64,000 nt of DNA from Chloroflexaceae bacterium (GCA_012032475.1 JAAUSY010000003.1:1-64000); one strand, 5' to 3'. Shown: positions 25,526 to 33,470, counted from the stretch's first letter. Made by a program: numbers and translations. Notes: generated by a model not told the origin, from the letters alone.

Positions 25526-25758
25526 TATTGTCTCTTCCCTTCAAGGGCTTCCTTGTACGATACAATTTGCGAGTTCGCTATCTCTTCGTCAGTCATTCCC
25601 GAAAAACGCTTCAGAAGTTGTATGTTCCGGGCCTGCTGAGCACGGAGCATATCTACTCCTGTCAGGCCACTTGCACGATCCAGCGAATAGGTTGTCACTT
25701 CAAAACCATTCCCACCAGGCGCGAACCTTATTCTGGTTCTTTTCTGTGTATTTTGCAT
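25525..25758 (-). CDS. Small hypothetical protein
   Basis: A 77-residue basic protein. The C-terminal half (MLRAQQARNIQLLKRFSGMTDEEIAN) is helical. No family is recognised. ATG 25758 follows AAAGGTGG. Its TAA shares an A with the next gene's ATG, so the pair is translationally coupled. It is the first gene of a four-gene minus-strand unit; the AT-rich gap 25759-25941 upstream probably holds its promoter, although no clean -35/-10 pair stands out. Confidence 0.55.
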   Translation of the reverse strand: MQNTQKRTRIRFAPGGNGFEVTTYSLDRASGLTGVDMLRAQQARNIQLLKRFSGMTDEEIANSQIVSYKEALEGKRQ

Positions 25759-25941
25759 CAATAATCACCACCTTTCTGTCTTAATTATATCATATATAGC
25801 TATCTTTTGCTTCTTGTGGGTGCTTTCTTCGGGATAGTAGATTGTACTCGGTGCTAAGCTGAGTTTCCTCTGTTGTTGCTGTCTTATTCTTTGTGACCAT
25901 TATATGCCCTCCTCGCTATCATGATATGCCTCTGTGTCGGA

Positions 25942-26400
25942 TTATATCGTACAGGGTGTGGTGTTGTGTGATGTGTCCTCCTCCAGCGACCCGCAGGCAT
26001 CTTTGATGACTTTGCCATATCGCACCTGCCAGGACTGTTCACAGACAGGCACCAGCACCCATCCTCCGTCCTGGCTGTAGATAGCCTCTCTCGGCGCTGG
26101 CGCTGGCGCTGCTGGCCTCGCTAGTTCCGGTTGCGCCCAGACCTGCGCAGCCCATTCATCCTCGAATGGGCCGGCGAGGGCTTTCTCGTTCTCTTCACAC
26201 CACCAGAACCGTCCGTCGTCGTCCTCGCCACCCCGCAGTTCACCCGTAGCGGCGAGGAGATGGACACGCAACCTCTTACCGTAGTCAATGAGATCTTCCT
26301 GCGTGAGTGTCTCCAATGGCGCGTGTGCAGGGATGGGCCGTCCTGCACGCTTCAGTTTGACAATAAGTTCGTTGATGCGACCAAGCAATTTTTGCCTCAT
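25942..26400 (-). CDS. Hypothetical protein downstream of primase
   Basis: A 152-residue protein. It starts with a helical region (INELIVKLKRAGRPIPAHAP), has a Trp-rich acidic middle (GRFWWCEENEKALAGPFEDEWAAQVW), a Pro/Ala linker and a C-terminal beta-rich part (WVLVPVCEQSWQVRYG). No family is recognised. ATG 26400 overlaps the primase stop (ATGA), with AAGGAG directly upstream, so it is coupled to primase and probably belongs to the replication module. Confidence 0.55.
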   Translation of the reverse strand: MRQKLLGRINELIVKLKRAGRPIPAHAPLETLTQEDLIDYGKRLRVHLLAATGELRGGEDDDGRFWWCEENEKALAGPFEDEWAAQVWAQPELARPAAPAPAPREAIYSQDGGWVLVPVCEQSWQVRYGKVIKDACGSLEEDTSHNTTPCTI

Positions 26401-29400
26401 CTCCTTCTCCTTCTCCTTCTATGGTCAGAACGAAACCTCAACCTCGTATTCCTCGACTGCCTGATCAAAAGGAATGCCATAGCGTTCACAGAACACTTGT
26501 ATGGCCTCCTCTCGCGTCGTTTCCAGTCCAGACAATCCTCGAACTCAATCTGACAGGCGAACATACCCCCTCGTGTTTCTATATGGAAGAACAAGCTATC
26601 GTAATCGTCGTCGCCTGTCCCTATTGTCCCTTTTTCGTTTTTCGGGGTTCCAGAAATAGGGACAACACATTCACCATTGGAGTGGGGTAAAACGCCACTT
26701 GCCCCTGTTGTCCCTAAAGTCCCTGCGTTTTTTTGACACACATTCATATTCCCATTTACCCCTCTATGCGGAGAGGGATTTTCGGGGCCTATATAATGTA
26801 TATTTTTTGTAGGGACAATAGGGACAGTAGGTACAGGCATCTGTTTTTCCTCATCAGGATGGGTTCCGTTCTTGTCCCTATTTCTCTCTTGCTTCGATTC
26901 CGGATAGAGACAATAGGGACAATCGCCTGTCTCCTTGATACCGAAAATGTCACCATCGAAAATGTCACCAGGAAGGAGTAACACACGAACTTTCTCTCCT
27001 GTTAACGGATTACGCACCTGGTACGTGCGTTGCCGCTTGTCTTGTGCCAGCAATAACTTGTCCCTCTCTAGACCTGTATTGACCACCTGCTTATTCAAGG
27101 GTTGCACACCCTGCGATCTGCGCCATTCATTCACAAGTTTTAGCGCAGCGTCGGGATAGAGGGCAATGGCATCAACCTCGTTGTGTTTGCAGCGAAAACC
27201 GATAGGCGTTCCCCGTTGCCAGAGGACACGTTTCCCCTGCGCCTCGTCCGCATCGTTCAGTAGTTCTTCAGCTTCATCTTGCAAACGGGCCATCTCTGTT
27301 GCCAGCGCATCACTCAGGATGTTCAAGAAAATACGGTGTTGCTTTGCCTCCTGCTGTTGCTGCTGTTGTTCGCCGGCTGCGGTAATCCTTGCCTCGATAT
27401 GCGCCGCGTTCAAGGCGTCGTGCTCGCCCTGGTCAATGTAGCCAGCGCGGTGCAGCCAGGTTGTCAGCAGCAGGAATGCGACGCGATTTTGCCTCAACGC
27501 GCCTGCCGTGCGCCTGTGTCCAGGCAGATCGGCGTCGTCCTGGGCGATACGATCTCGGATCGCCTGACGCAGGCGCTCCTCGCCGACATCAAGAGTCCTC
27601 GCTATCTGCTGCACAAATCCTCGCCAGAAAGCGGCCAGGTGCCCATCCGAACCAGCCTGCTGCAAATCAGCCAGCGCATCGGCATCTACGCTGGTCTGGG
27701 GCAACTCGATTGTGATAAGCCTTGCCATAGCCCCGCTGTCATCGAATTCGGGGAGGGTCTCGGCCGTCGCGACGGCGATGGATCGAGATGTCCGAACCCG
27801 ATCAATCCCCAGTCCCTTTCGGCTGCGGGTTCGCCCCGTGCTTTCGCCGTGGCTATGGAGGAATCTGGAAATCTGATCCTGGCGCATCATCCCAGGCTTG
27901 TAGTCGTCCAGGAGGACGAGGCTATCTCGAAAGGTATGAACAACCTCCTGGAGACCGACGCTGGTCGCGTCCCATTTCGTGACTGGCGCGCCATCGCCTC
28001 GAACTGCGGTGAACGATGGGCCATATAGCGCCATCACAACGCGAACCAGTGCCGACTTGAGGCTACCTGTCGGTGCGTACAACCAGATTGTTGTTCGCCC
28101 TGCGTCTCCATACCAGCGGTGTAGCAGTGGTAGCGCCGCCTGGCCTGCCAGCAGCATGGCAATGTGCTGCTGGCACACCTCGCCTCGGAGGAACCGTAGG
28201 AACGCCTCGGCACCTGCCTGGGTGTCCCCAGCGCCGCACATTTGATAGTGGTTGCCCTGGGTTTCCGCGCCGATCTCACACCGAACCGACAGATCTACGC
28301 CTCGGCTTGTGACACTCCCATCGTTTGCCAGGTAGTGCCAGCGATTGTTTATCCGCTGCCAGCCAGTCGCCGTGTACCTCTCCAGCTTGATCGGGTCGTC
28401 CCCGTGCCTAGAGAGCACCTTGAACGCTCTGAACGCTGTGCCGCCAGCGTCGTCAGCAGTCCCGTCGCCTGCGGCAGCACGAATCGCCTGCATCGCCTTG
28501 CGATTGTCACTCCAGTCGCTTCCGGGAACATTGCCGTGTCGGATAGTGCCCGACGGGGAAAGCACGGCGATATCGTGACTGAACGTCTCGTTATCGCCGT
28601 CCGTCTCGTGGACGTCGGCAACGATTCTCACCTGGTAGTTCGCAAGCTGCACCGGTCGGCCTTTCTCGTCGTGCCCGTAGGTACTACCATCGCTAATCCA
28701 GTAGCTGCGCGGCTTGTGCCTCTCCAGCCAGTTCCAGGCGTCCTGGGACTTCTCAACGACTGCCCTGAACGCCTCAACGCCGTGTGCGAGAATGTAACTG
28801 TCTATATCTACCTTCGGTTCATCAGCACGTCGGGGAAGACGTGCAACACGGCACTTGATGTTCATCGCTTTGAAACGCTGGATCTCTTCCTGGATTGCAT
28901 GAAGCTGGCCTGTGAGGTCGGATGTATCGTCATCTGCCTTCGCGTCCGCCAGCTTCTTTTCAAGCCTCGATTGCTGGCTAACAAGATCCTTGCCGACCAG
29001 CTTTTCGGCATTCTGGATAGAAAACCGTTCGCCAGGCGAGAGTACAAACGGATGGTTGCGGGCCTCGCTGTCGTAGCAGATCGTGACCGACTTGCCAGCC
29101 AGGGGGCGCAGCGCCTCGTACGGCAGATAACCTATGCCAGGCTGCGCGACACACGGTACGCCGCTCTGGTGGGCCAGCATCGCTTTCAATTCGCCCTCGG
29201 CCAGCACGACGCTGCTGGCGTCTTTCGCCAGGTGCAGGCCGAAGAGGACTGGTTCGCCTCCAGCGAACAGGCCTACGCCAGCAGGAGAAAGATATTTCGG
29301 GCCGGTGCCAGCGTTCAGCTTGCGGCCTCGTAGCATCCGACAATTGCCGTCGGGGTCGTAGTAGGGGAGGGTGATACACCCTCGCAGCAGGTTTTTCGGT

Positions 29401-29822
29401 TTCCCCTGTGGACCCAGAACACCCCCATCCATCGCGCCTATATAGGCGTCGTGATCGTTCCTGAACAAGAAATCTCCGACGCCCCCTCGCCAGACATCAG
29501 GATGAAAACCGACATCGAACGCCTGGAGGGTCTCATCGGCAAAGCCTCGACGGTGCAGGTAGTCGAGTGCCTGTCGCGCATCGGCGCTGCCCCCGAACAG
29601 GTACGACGCACACCATTCGGCAACAGCCTTATAGCCGCGCCAGGCCAGCGCCGTCTGTTCTGGCGTCAGGCTTTTTTGTACTGGTGCGCTGTCCGTCGCG
29701 TCTGACGCCTCGCTATCTCGCTCGATGTGCCCACACTGGTTGCATATCCAGATTTGCTTACGGCTGGCGTAGTAAAATCGGTCTTCCCCTCCACAAACAG
29801 GGCACGGTTTACTCTTCTTCAT
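26397..29822 (-). CDS. Large DNA primase-helicase of the element
   Basis: About 1141 residues. Seen: a CHC2-like zinc finger near the N-terminus (CPVCGGEDRFYY and CNQCGH), a DnaG-like segment (QALDYLHRRGFADETLQAFDVGF), a TOPRIM-like region (SVVLAEGELKAMLAH and SVTICYDSEA, about 200-250) and a C-terminal ATPase domain with a Walker A-like loop (YAPTGSLKSALV, about 583-591) and Walker B (DSLVLLDDYKP, about 635). The layout is that of phage and plasmid primase-helicases that start replication. After about residue 940 the sequence is low-complexity; its C-terminus ends in a poly-Arg tail encoded by a CTCCTT-type repeat. ATG 29822 is preferred (GGAGGGGAG just upstream). Confidence 0.85.
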   Translation of the reverse strand: MKKSKPCPVCGGEDRFYYASRKQIWICNQCGHIERDSEASDATDSAPVQKSLTPEQTALAWRGYKAVAEWCASYLFGGSADARQALDYLHRRGFADETLQAFDVGFHPDVWRGGVGDFLFRNDHDAYIGAMDGGVLGPQGKPKNLLRGCITLPYYDPDGNCRMLRGRKLNAGTGPKYLSPAGVGLFAGGEPVLFGLHLAKDASSVVLAEGELKAMLAHQSGVPCVAQPGIGYLPYEALRPLAGKSVTICYDSEARNHPFVLSPGERFSIQNAEKLVGKDLVSQQSRLEKKLADAKADDDTSDLTGQLHAIQEEIQRFKAMNIKCRVARLPRRADEPKVDIDSYILAHGVEAFRAVVEKSQDAWNWLERHKPRSYWISDGSTYGHDEKGRPVQLANYQVRIVADVHETDGDNETFSHDIAVLSPSGTIRHGNVPGSDWSDNRKAMQAIRAAAGDGTADDAGGTAFRAFKVLSRHGDDPIKLERYTATGWQRINNRWHYLANDGSVTSRGVDLSVRCEIGAETQGNHYQMCGAGDTQAGAEAFLRFLRGEVCQQHIAMLLAGQAALPLLHRWYGDAGRTTIWLYAPTGSLKSALVRVVMALYGPSFTAVRGDGAPVTKWDATSVGLQEVVHTFRDSLVLLDDYKPGMMRQDQISRFLHSHGESTGRTRSRKGLGIDRVRTSRSIAVATAETLPEFDDSGAMARLITIELPQTSVDADALADLQQAGSDGHLAAFWRGFVQQIARTLDVGEERLRQAIRDRIAQDDADLPGHRRTAGALRQNRVAFLLLTTWLHRAGYIDQGEHDALNAAHIEARITAAGEQQQQQQEAKQHRIFLNILSDALATEMARLQDEAEELLNDADEAQGKRVLWQRGTPIGFRCKHNEVDAIALYPDAALKLVNEWRRSQGVQPLNKQVVNTGLERDKLLLAQDKRQRTYQVRNPLTGEKVRVLLLPGDIFDGDIFGIKETGDCPYCLYPESKQERNRDKNGTHPDEEKQMPVPTVPIVPTKNIHYIGPENPSPHRGVNGNMNVCQKNAGTLGTTGASGVLPHSNGECVVPISGTPKNEKGTIGTGDDDYDSLFFHIETRGGMFACQIEFEDCLDWKRRERRPYKCSVNAMAFLLIRQSRNTRLRFRSDHRRRRRRR
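26617..26920. repeat. Cluster of nine GTCCCT-type repeats (iteron-like) in the primase gene
   Basis: GTCCCT or its complement occurs at 26617, 26626, 26658, 26710, 26719, 26811, 26820, 26874 and 26915. Five copies keep the nine-base form TTGTCCCTA exactly, in both orientations. They fall in all frames of the poorly conserved C-terminal part of the primase gene, which argues against a protein-level cause. Clustered direct and inverted sites inside a replication gene suit an initiator-binding origin. No origin function has been shown. Confidence 0.55.
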
Positions 29823-30040
29823 CACTCCCCTCCATTCAGATCTTGCAGCATCCACTTCGTCTCGTCTCTGTCCCGTCCTTGTGCCATCACTCGATACCGC
29901 TCACCGTCCTTAACCACCACCACGATCTGCCTAAACTCGTTCTGAAACCGGGCGTGTTCATACCTGGTGTGATCCACCTGGTAGAACCCCTGATCACGAA
30001 GACCCCTCGTCAGTTCCTCGATAGGTATGTGTAGTCTCAT
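29822..30040 (-). CDS. Small hypothetical protein upstream of primase
   Basis: A 72-residue basic protein (HIPIEELTRGLRDQGFYQVDH, then a VVVVKDGERYRVMAQG hairpin-like stretch), with no recognised family. ATG 30040 has only a weak ribosome site (AAAGG). Its TGA shares a base with the primase ATG (TGATG), so it leads the replication operon. An in-frame upstream extension to 30211 lacks a ribosome site and crosses the predicted small RNA. Confidence 0.55.
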   Translation of the reverse strand: MRLHIPIEELTRGLRDQGFYQVDHTRYEHARFQNEFRQIVVVVKDGERYRVMAQGRDRDETKWMLQDLNGGE

Positions 30041-30088
30041 ATACTGTGCCTTTCTGTCGCTGTATTGCGCTTTCTGGTGCCCGTATTC

Positions 30089-30117
30089 TTGCCCGATCTC
30101 TCCCCTCGTGGTAAAAT
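30089..30117 (+). promoter_or_regulatory. Promoter of a predicted small RNA, with operator-like inverted repeat
   Basis: TTGCCC (30089-30094), a 17 bp spacer and TAAAAT (30112-30117) form a promoter-like pair on the plus strand. Inverted repeats CTCCCCT (30100-30106) and AGGGGAG (30120-30126) straddle the -10 box, suggesting an operator. Confidence 0.5.
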
Positions 30118-30123
30118 ATAGGG

Positions 30124-30197
30124 GAGTATTGAATCGGCTTATGCACCGTTTGTTATCATGTCCTGTCCGTGCTGCTCCAGCGGCGCGGCCTTTTTTT
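30124..30197 (+). ncRNA. Predicted small RNA divergent from the replication operon
   Basis: The predicted transcript begins about seven bases after the TAAAAT box and ends at a strong intrinsic terminator, giving about 75 nt. No start codon with ribosome site lies in it. It runs opposite to the replication genes and starts just upstream of them, so it could control primase-operon expression or copy number, like antisense RNAs in plasmids. This is inferred from signals only. Confidence 0.4.
30167..30197 (+). terminator. Intrinsic terminator
   Basis: A 9 bp stem (30167-30175 and 30180-30188, with two G-T pairs) around loop TCCA is followed by CC and seven T's. It ends plus-strand transcripts. 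Confidence 0.75.
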
Positions 30198-30560
30198 ATG
30201 CCTTTTCGCATGGTCCTTTCCCTTTCAACTTGTCTTAACCTTTGTGCTAAACAAAAGAGGCAGATCCTGATACCCCGATTTTGAACGAGATACCTGAATC
30301 TGCCTCAGCGTCTTTCAGCTCGGACAGCCGTCTCATTCGATTTCTTGCATTGTACCTTAATTTTGCCGTCTTACAGACTGTCAAAAAGCCTCGTCCCATC
30401 GCAAAAAGAGTTTTGTTACTTACAAAACGCAACAAAGAGATGGCGACGCAAAGCCTTTTTTCGCGCAGCCCCCTCGTTCTACTATCAGCCTGTCTTATAG
30501 TTGTCATCAGATGTTGTTATAGTTGTCCAGGTTATAGGGCCTGCTGATGGGGTTCTCGAC

Positions 30561-30590
30561 AGCGTTTTCTTTTGTACCGAAGAAAATGCT
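30561..30590. repeat. Inverted repeat containing a 16 bp element-wide motif
   Basis: Arms AGCGTTTTCTT and AAGAAAATGCT (10 of 11 complementary) enclose TTGTACCG. Bases 30574-30589 are the exact complement of GCATTTTCTTCGGTAC, which recurs at 37952-37967 and with two changes at 37501-37516. The gap 30198-30846 shows no convincing gene; besides this motif it holds the terminator at 30758. Confidence 0.6.
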
Positions 30591-30757
30591 GTGCCCTCTC
30601 TAGCCGCAATGAAGATGTAGGATAATCACGCATTGTCCCACCATGTGGGCGTGAGTTTCATTTTGTCCTCGTTCTGTGTGCCATTTTGCCCGTCTCGTTG
30701 CTTTGTAGGTACAGACAAAGGTTCTTCTGTTCATAAGCCTTTCTAAGATGTCCCTGG

Positions 30758-30797
30758 GGCGGCCAGCGTGGTGTCATCGCTGGGCCGCCTTGTTTTT
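30758..30797 (+). terminator. Strong plus-strand intrinsic terminator without an assigned gene
   Basis: Stem GGCGGCC-AGCG / CGCT-G-GGCCGCC (one bulged G, 30758-30789) is followed by TTGTTTTTTT. On the minus strand no T-run follows, so it terminates plus-strand RNA. No plus-strand gene is evident upstream, so it may end a second small RNA or block transcription into the sigma-like operon. Confidence 0.7.
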
Positions 30798-30846
30798 TTC
30801 CCTTGCCCCTGTAAAGCAACGAGAGTGCAAAAATGGTACAGGAATT

Positions 30847-31380
30847 TCACGCCGATGCCAGAACTGCTTCCTGGGCTTTCAAAAGCCTTTTCGTGACAAC
30901 ACGCCGATGCACGCCAACCTTCCTGGCCGTCTCCGTGATGTTGTAGCCGGCAGCCCGGCACAGAACAATATCTTGTGTGTCTTCTGGCAGAGACGCGAGG
31001 AGTTCCTGTGCCTCTGCTAGTTCAAAGCCAGCCTCGTCCTTTCCGTAAGCATCAACAAAGTCCTCCACAAGCAACTCATCCTCCTCCTCCGTCGAAACCA
31101 CCATTCCGATGGTTTGGGTGCTGTGCTTATGGATATGGTCTCGGACATAGGTGCGTGCGTAGAATACGCTCCTCTGGACATACCAGGCGGGGGTGTTCCC
31201 TGGACGTGTCTCAAGCGCCTGGACAACTTCCAGTAGGCCAGTGTGAAAGGCATCTTCAAGGTCTTGTGGATTTAGTCCCAGGCCCCCTAACTTGTAGTAG
31301 ACGGCTGCTTTGCAGCGATAGTACAGGGCATCGAAATCAACTTCCTGAGTGGCCTTCAGGTGGGTTTTGGTGGTTGTCAC
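30847..31380 (-). CDS. Sigma-70-like factor of the element
   Basis: A 177-residue protein. Seen: a region-2-like helix set (DALYYRCKAAVYYKLGGLG, then QDLEDAFHTGLLEVVQALE), a linker with STQTIGMVVST, and a C-terminal HTH resembling region 4 (LPEDTQDIVLCRAAGYNITETARKVGVHRRVVTKRL). It could direct RNA polymerase to element promoters. The start is GTG 31380, overlapping the stop of the preceding gene (GTGA). It is third in an operon with the two genes upstream, driven by the promoter near 32215. Weak conservation of the promoter-melting part leaves room for a plain regulator. Confidence 0.65.
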   Translation of the reverse strand: MTTTKTHLKATQEVDFDALYYRCKAAVYYKLGGLGLNPQDLEDAFHTGLLEVVQALETRPGNTPAWYVQRSVFYARTYVRDHIHKHSTQTIGMVVSTEEEDELLVEDFVDAYGKDEAGFELAEAQELLASLPEDTQDIVLCRAAGYNITETARKVGVHRRVVTKRLLKAQEAVLASA

Positions 31381-31679
31381 GCGGCCACCTCTCTTTCGTC
31401 CTCGATGGCGTTGGTGAGGTCGGCCAGGAATGACTCGCGCTGCGCTTTGGTGGCTGTTAGCTCGATGTGCTGACGAACACTTGGCATCGCCAGGAACGCC
31501 ACCAAATGTTCCATCGTCTCGATGTCCAGGTAGTACTGGCCGATAGAGATCGAACCGTCGGGGTAGATAGCGAAGTCTGCGACCTGTGTGTTCATCTCGA
31601 CCAGGGGGAACGGGTCCTCCCCTTGGTCGCCCACCAGCGCGATGTCCTTGTGAGTGGAGGTGAGGTACTTGGACTGCAT
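31377..31679 (-). CDS. Hypothetical protein
   Basis: A 100-residue acidic protein (QVADFAIYPDGSISIGQYYLD; the C-terminus AIEDEREVAA is acidic). No family is recognised. It is flanked by overlaps on both sides: TAATG with the SWIM protein gene and GTGA with the sigma-like gene. All three genes should therefore be made together from the repressed promoter at 32210-32238. Confidence 0.55.
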   Translation of the reverse strand: MQSKYLTSTHKDIALVGDQGEDPFPLVEMNTQVADFAIYPDGSISIGQYYLDIETMEHLVAFLAMPSVRQHIELTATKAQRESFLADLTNAIEDEREVAA

Positions 31680-32131
31680 TACGCCACCTCCATTTCCATC
31701 AAAAGCGCCTCAACCTTCGCCCATCGCTCGGAGAGTTTGTCGTAGGTCTTCCAGTCACCTCGGTTCTCTGCGGCCTCGACCTGGTGCATTAAACTATCGG
31801 CCTCTGCCTCCAGCGCCTCGTGATAGCGGTAAAGGATGCGTGCAGCAGCACGATGCCAGCAGGGGAGGTGGTGGGCGAACGCCTGGCACTGGCAGACGCC
31901 GTTGGCAGCGTAGGTGGTGTCGCTGGTGTAGCTCGGAATGAGGGCGGTGCCGTCCTTTGCAATCTGGATGGTATCTACAGGAGGGTTCAAGAAGAAGTCG
32001 TAGGCTGTATTGATGGCCGTCAGCCATTTGGGGTGATTTGCAGCTTTTTGCTGCGCGTCTTCGACAACCTGCACCAAAGTGTCCAGGTCCATGCTTTGTA
32101 GTGACAGGGTGTGATATGATGGTGTTGCCAT
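31679..32131 (-). CDS. SWIM-type zinc-finger protein
   Basis: A 150-residue protein. Its middle reads NGVCQCQAFAHHLPCWHRAAARIL, fitting the SWIM pattern C-x-C...C-x-H that binds zinc and is found in DNA-related proteins. The N-terminus is helical and the C-terminus is a charged coiled coil (ADSLMHQVEAAENRGDWKTY). ATG 32131 follows AAAGG. It is the first gene of an operon whose promoter carries an operator probably read by the adjacent XRE protein. A nucleic-acid-related role is likely but not defined. Confidence 0.72.
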   Translation of the reverse strand: MATPSYHTLSLQSMDLDTLVQVVEDAQQKAANHPKWLTAINTAYDFFLNPPVDTIQIAKDGTALIPSYTSDTTYAANGVCQCQAFAHHLPCWHRAAARILYRYHEALEAEADSLMHQVEAAENRGDWKTYDKLSERWAKVEALLMEMEVA

Positions 32132-32160
32132 TACGGGATACCTTTCTGTTTGGCGTTGGC

Positions 32161-32187
32161 CCTGGGGGTGCCGATAACACCCCCAGG
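32161..32187. promoter_or_regulatory. Hairpin in the 5' leader of the SWIM operon
   Basis: A perfect 10 bp stem, CCTGGGGGTG / CACCCCCAGG, with a 7-base loop lies in the transcribed leader between the promoter and the SWIM gene start. It may stabilise the mRNA or act as a binding site. No riboswitch class is recognised. Confidence 0.55.
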
Positions 32188-32208
32188 GTTGCTTTATTGT
32201 TATGAGTG

Positions 32209-32281
32209 TAGTATATCACACTATTTATGGTTTGTCAATAGGGAAATATACTTGATTATTTATATCTAGTGCGATATAATC
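32209..32281. promoter_or_regulatory. Divergent promoters with paired XRE operators
   Basis: Minus strand: TTGACA (32238-32233), 17 bp, TATACT (32215-32210). Plus strand: TTGATT (32252-32257), 17 bp, TATAAT (32275-32280). Over each -10 box lies one copy of a shared site, TAGTGTGATATACTA (32223-32209) and TAGTGCGATATAATC (32267-32281). Placement predicts one repressor controlling both directions, most simply the XRE protein encoded next door. Confidence 0.75.
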
Positions 32282-32314
32282 TGAGTTAGATATTCTATGT
32301 ATTAGGAGTGAATT

Positions 32315-32557
32315 ATGACCTACTTGCGAATACAAGAACTGGCTGAGAAGGAAGGGCTAAACATAACAACTCTTTCAAGAAGAGCTAAGGTGTCATATCC
32401 AGCCATGCATAAAATTTGGCATGGAGACGTGAAGCAACTCAACATTCAAACACTGGACAAGATTGCGTGGGCTTTGGGTGTTAAAGTTAGTGATTTGTTT
32501 GGAGGTGAACCAGAAGAACCATCGGGGAACGACGTGCCTCTGCGCCTGGCCGCCTGA
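32315..32557 (+). CDS. XRE/Cro-type repressor
   Basis: An 80-residue DNA-binding protein. The HTH domain (ELAEKEGLNITTLSRRAKVS...WALGVKVSDLFGGEPEE) spans residues 5-65. ATG 32315 follows TTAGGAGTGAAT, a good ribosome site. It faces the SWIM/sigma operon across a promoter region with matching operators over both -10 boxes, so it probably represses itself and that operon, in the manner of a phage-type switch. No ligand domain is present. Confidence 0.85.
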   Translation: MTYLRIQELAEKEGLNITTLSRRAKVSYPAMHKIWHGDVKQLNIQTLDKIAWALGVKVSDLFGGEPEEPSGNDVPLRLAA

Positions 32558-32704
32558 AGCATCAGACGCAGAGGCGTTGTCGTTGACGCGTTGCGCTGCA
32601 AACCCTGGCAAGGCCAGCGCACCGCGAGGGGTATTGTAGCAGAGATGTGTCTGTTCCCTGCTTATGCTACAATCTCATGAGAGTTCAATCGAAAGGAACA
32701 CCGT

Positions 32705-32929
32705 ATGGATATTGAACAAGCGGTTGTTGAACGACTCCGCACCCTGCCGACGGAAGAACAGCGTGAAGTGCTCGATTTCGCGGACTTCTTGCACCAGCGC
32801 CGTCGCAAGCACCCCTATCGCGGGGTGAAGGGACTGTGGAACGATCTGGATATCCAGGTCAGTGCCGACGAGATTGACGAAGCGCGGCGTGAGATGTGGA
32901 GTACGTTTCCGCGAGAGGACATCATATGA
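32705..32929 (+). CDS. VapB-like antitoxin
   Basis: A 74-residue protein. Its start (MDIEQAVVERLRTLPTEEQREVLDFADFL) is typical of DUF2281-type antitoxins; an acidic C-terminus (DEIDEARREMWSTFPRED) would bind the toxin. AAAGGA precedes ATG 32705. Its stop overlaps the toxin start (ATGA), so both are translationally coupled. Confidence 0.82.
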   Translation: MDIEQAVVERLRTLPTEEQREVLDFADFLHQRRRKHPYRGVKGLWNDLDIQVSADEIDEARREMWSTFPREDII

Positions 32930-33330
32930 GTGCAGTTCTCGCTGACACACACGCGGTTGTCTGGTATCTTGGCACCCCTGGCAAACTAACCGCAGCGGCA
33001 ACAGCGGCGCTGGATGGCGCAACACAGGCAGGTGCGCCGATCTATGTTGCCTCTATCTCCGTGATCGAAGTCCTCTATCTCGTAGAAAAAGGGCGACTCC
33101 TGCCACTCGCACTGGCGCGGCTGCTGAATGCGCTAGATGACCCGCACAGCGGCCTGGTACCCGTAACGCTTGACCTGGCAATTGTGCAGGCGATGCCGCG
33201 TATTGCCTATACCGCGGTACCCGAAATGCCCGACCGCATTATCGCAGCCACCGCGTTGTATCTGGGTGTGCCGCTCGTCACCCGTGATCTGCGTATTCGG
33301 GCATCTGGCATAACAACGATCTGGTCATAA
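32926..33330 (+). CDS. VapC-type PIN-domain toxin
   Basis: A 134-residue PIN-domain nuclease. Seen: an N-terminal Asp in VLADTHAVVWYL, the second acidic position near ASISVIEVLYLVEKG and the third in PEMPDRIIAATALYLGVPLVTRD. VapC proteins cut RNA (tRNA or rRNA) when released from VapB. ATG 32926 overlaps the antitoxin stop, which is why the longer frame from 32896 is rejected. It is one of three such pairs in the element. Confidence 0.87.
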   Translation: MSAVLADTHAVVWYLGTPGKLTAAATAALDGATQAGAPIYVASISVIEVLYLVEKGRLLPLALARLLNALDDPHSGLVPVTLDLAIVQAMPRIAYTAVPEMPDRIIAATALYLGVPLVTRDLRIRASGITTIWS

Positions 33331-33428
33331 ACCGCACTGATTCCAGACGGTGCAACCGATACGCGATCACCTTCTGGGTTTCCCGTCGTTCGGCTACGTC
33401 GAGGAGGGGGATACCTTGATCGAGGAGA

Positions 33429-33470
33429 TTTTTTGCTGAATTTTCCAGGTCTGGAAATTCCAGCAAAAAA
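33429..33470. repeat. 42 bp near-perfect palindrome
   Basis: Twenty-base arms (33429-33448 and 33451-33470) match at 18 positions around a central GT. The arms begin with TTTTTTGCTG and end with CAGCAAAAAA, so it reads almost the same on both strands and is not a normal terminator. Confidence 0.8.

Noticed and set aside
30247-30507. An 86-residue minus-strand frame in the gap between replication and sigma-like genes
   Set aside because: No good ribosome site, no family features, and the region carries non-coding signals instead.
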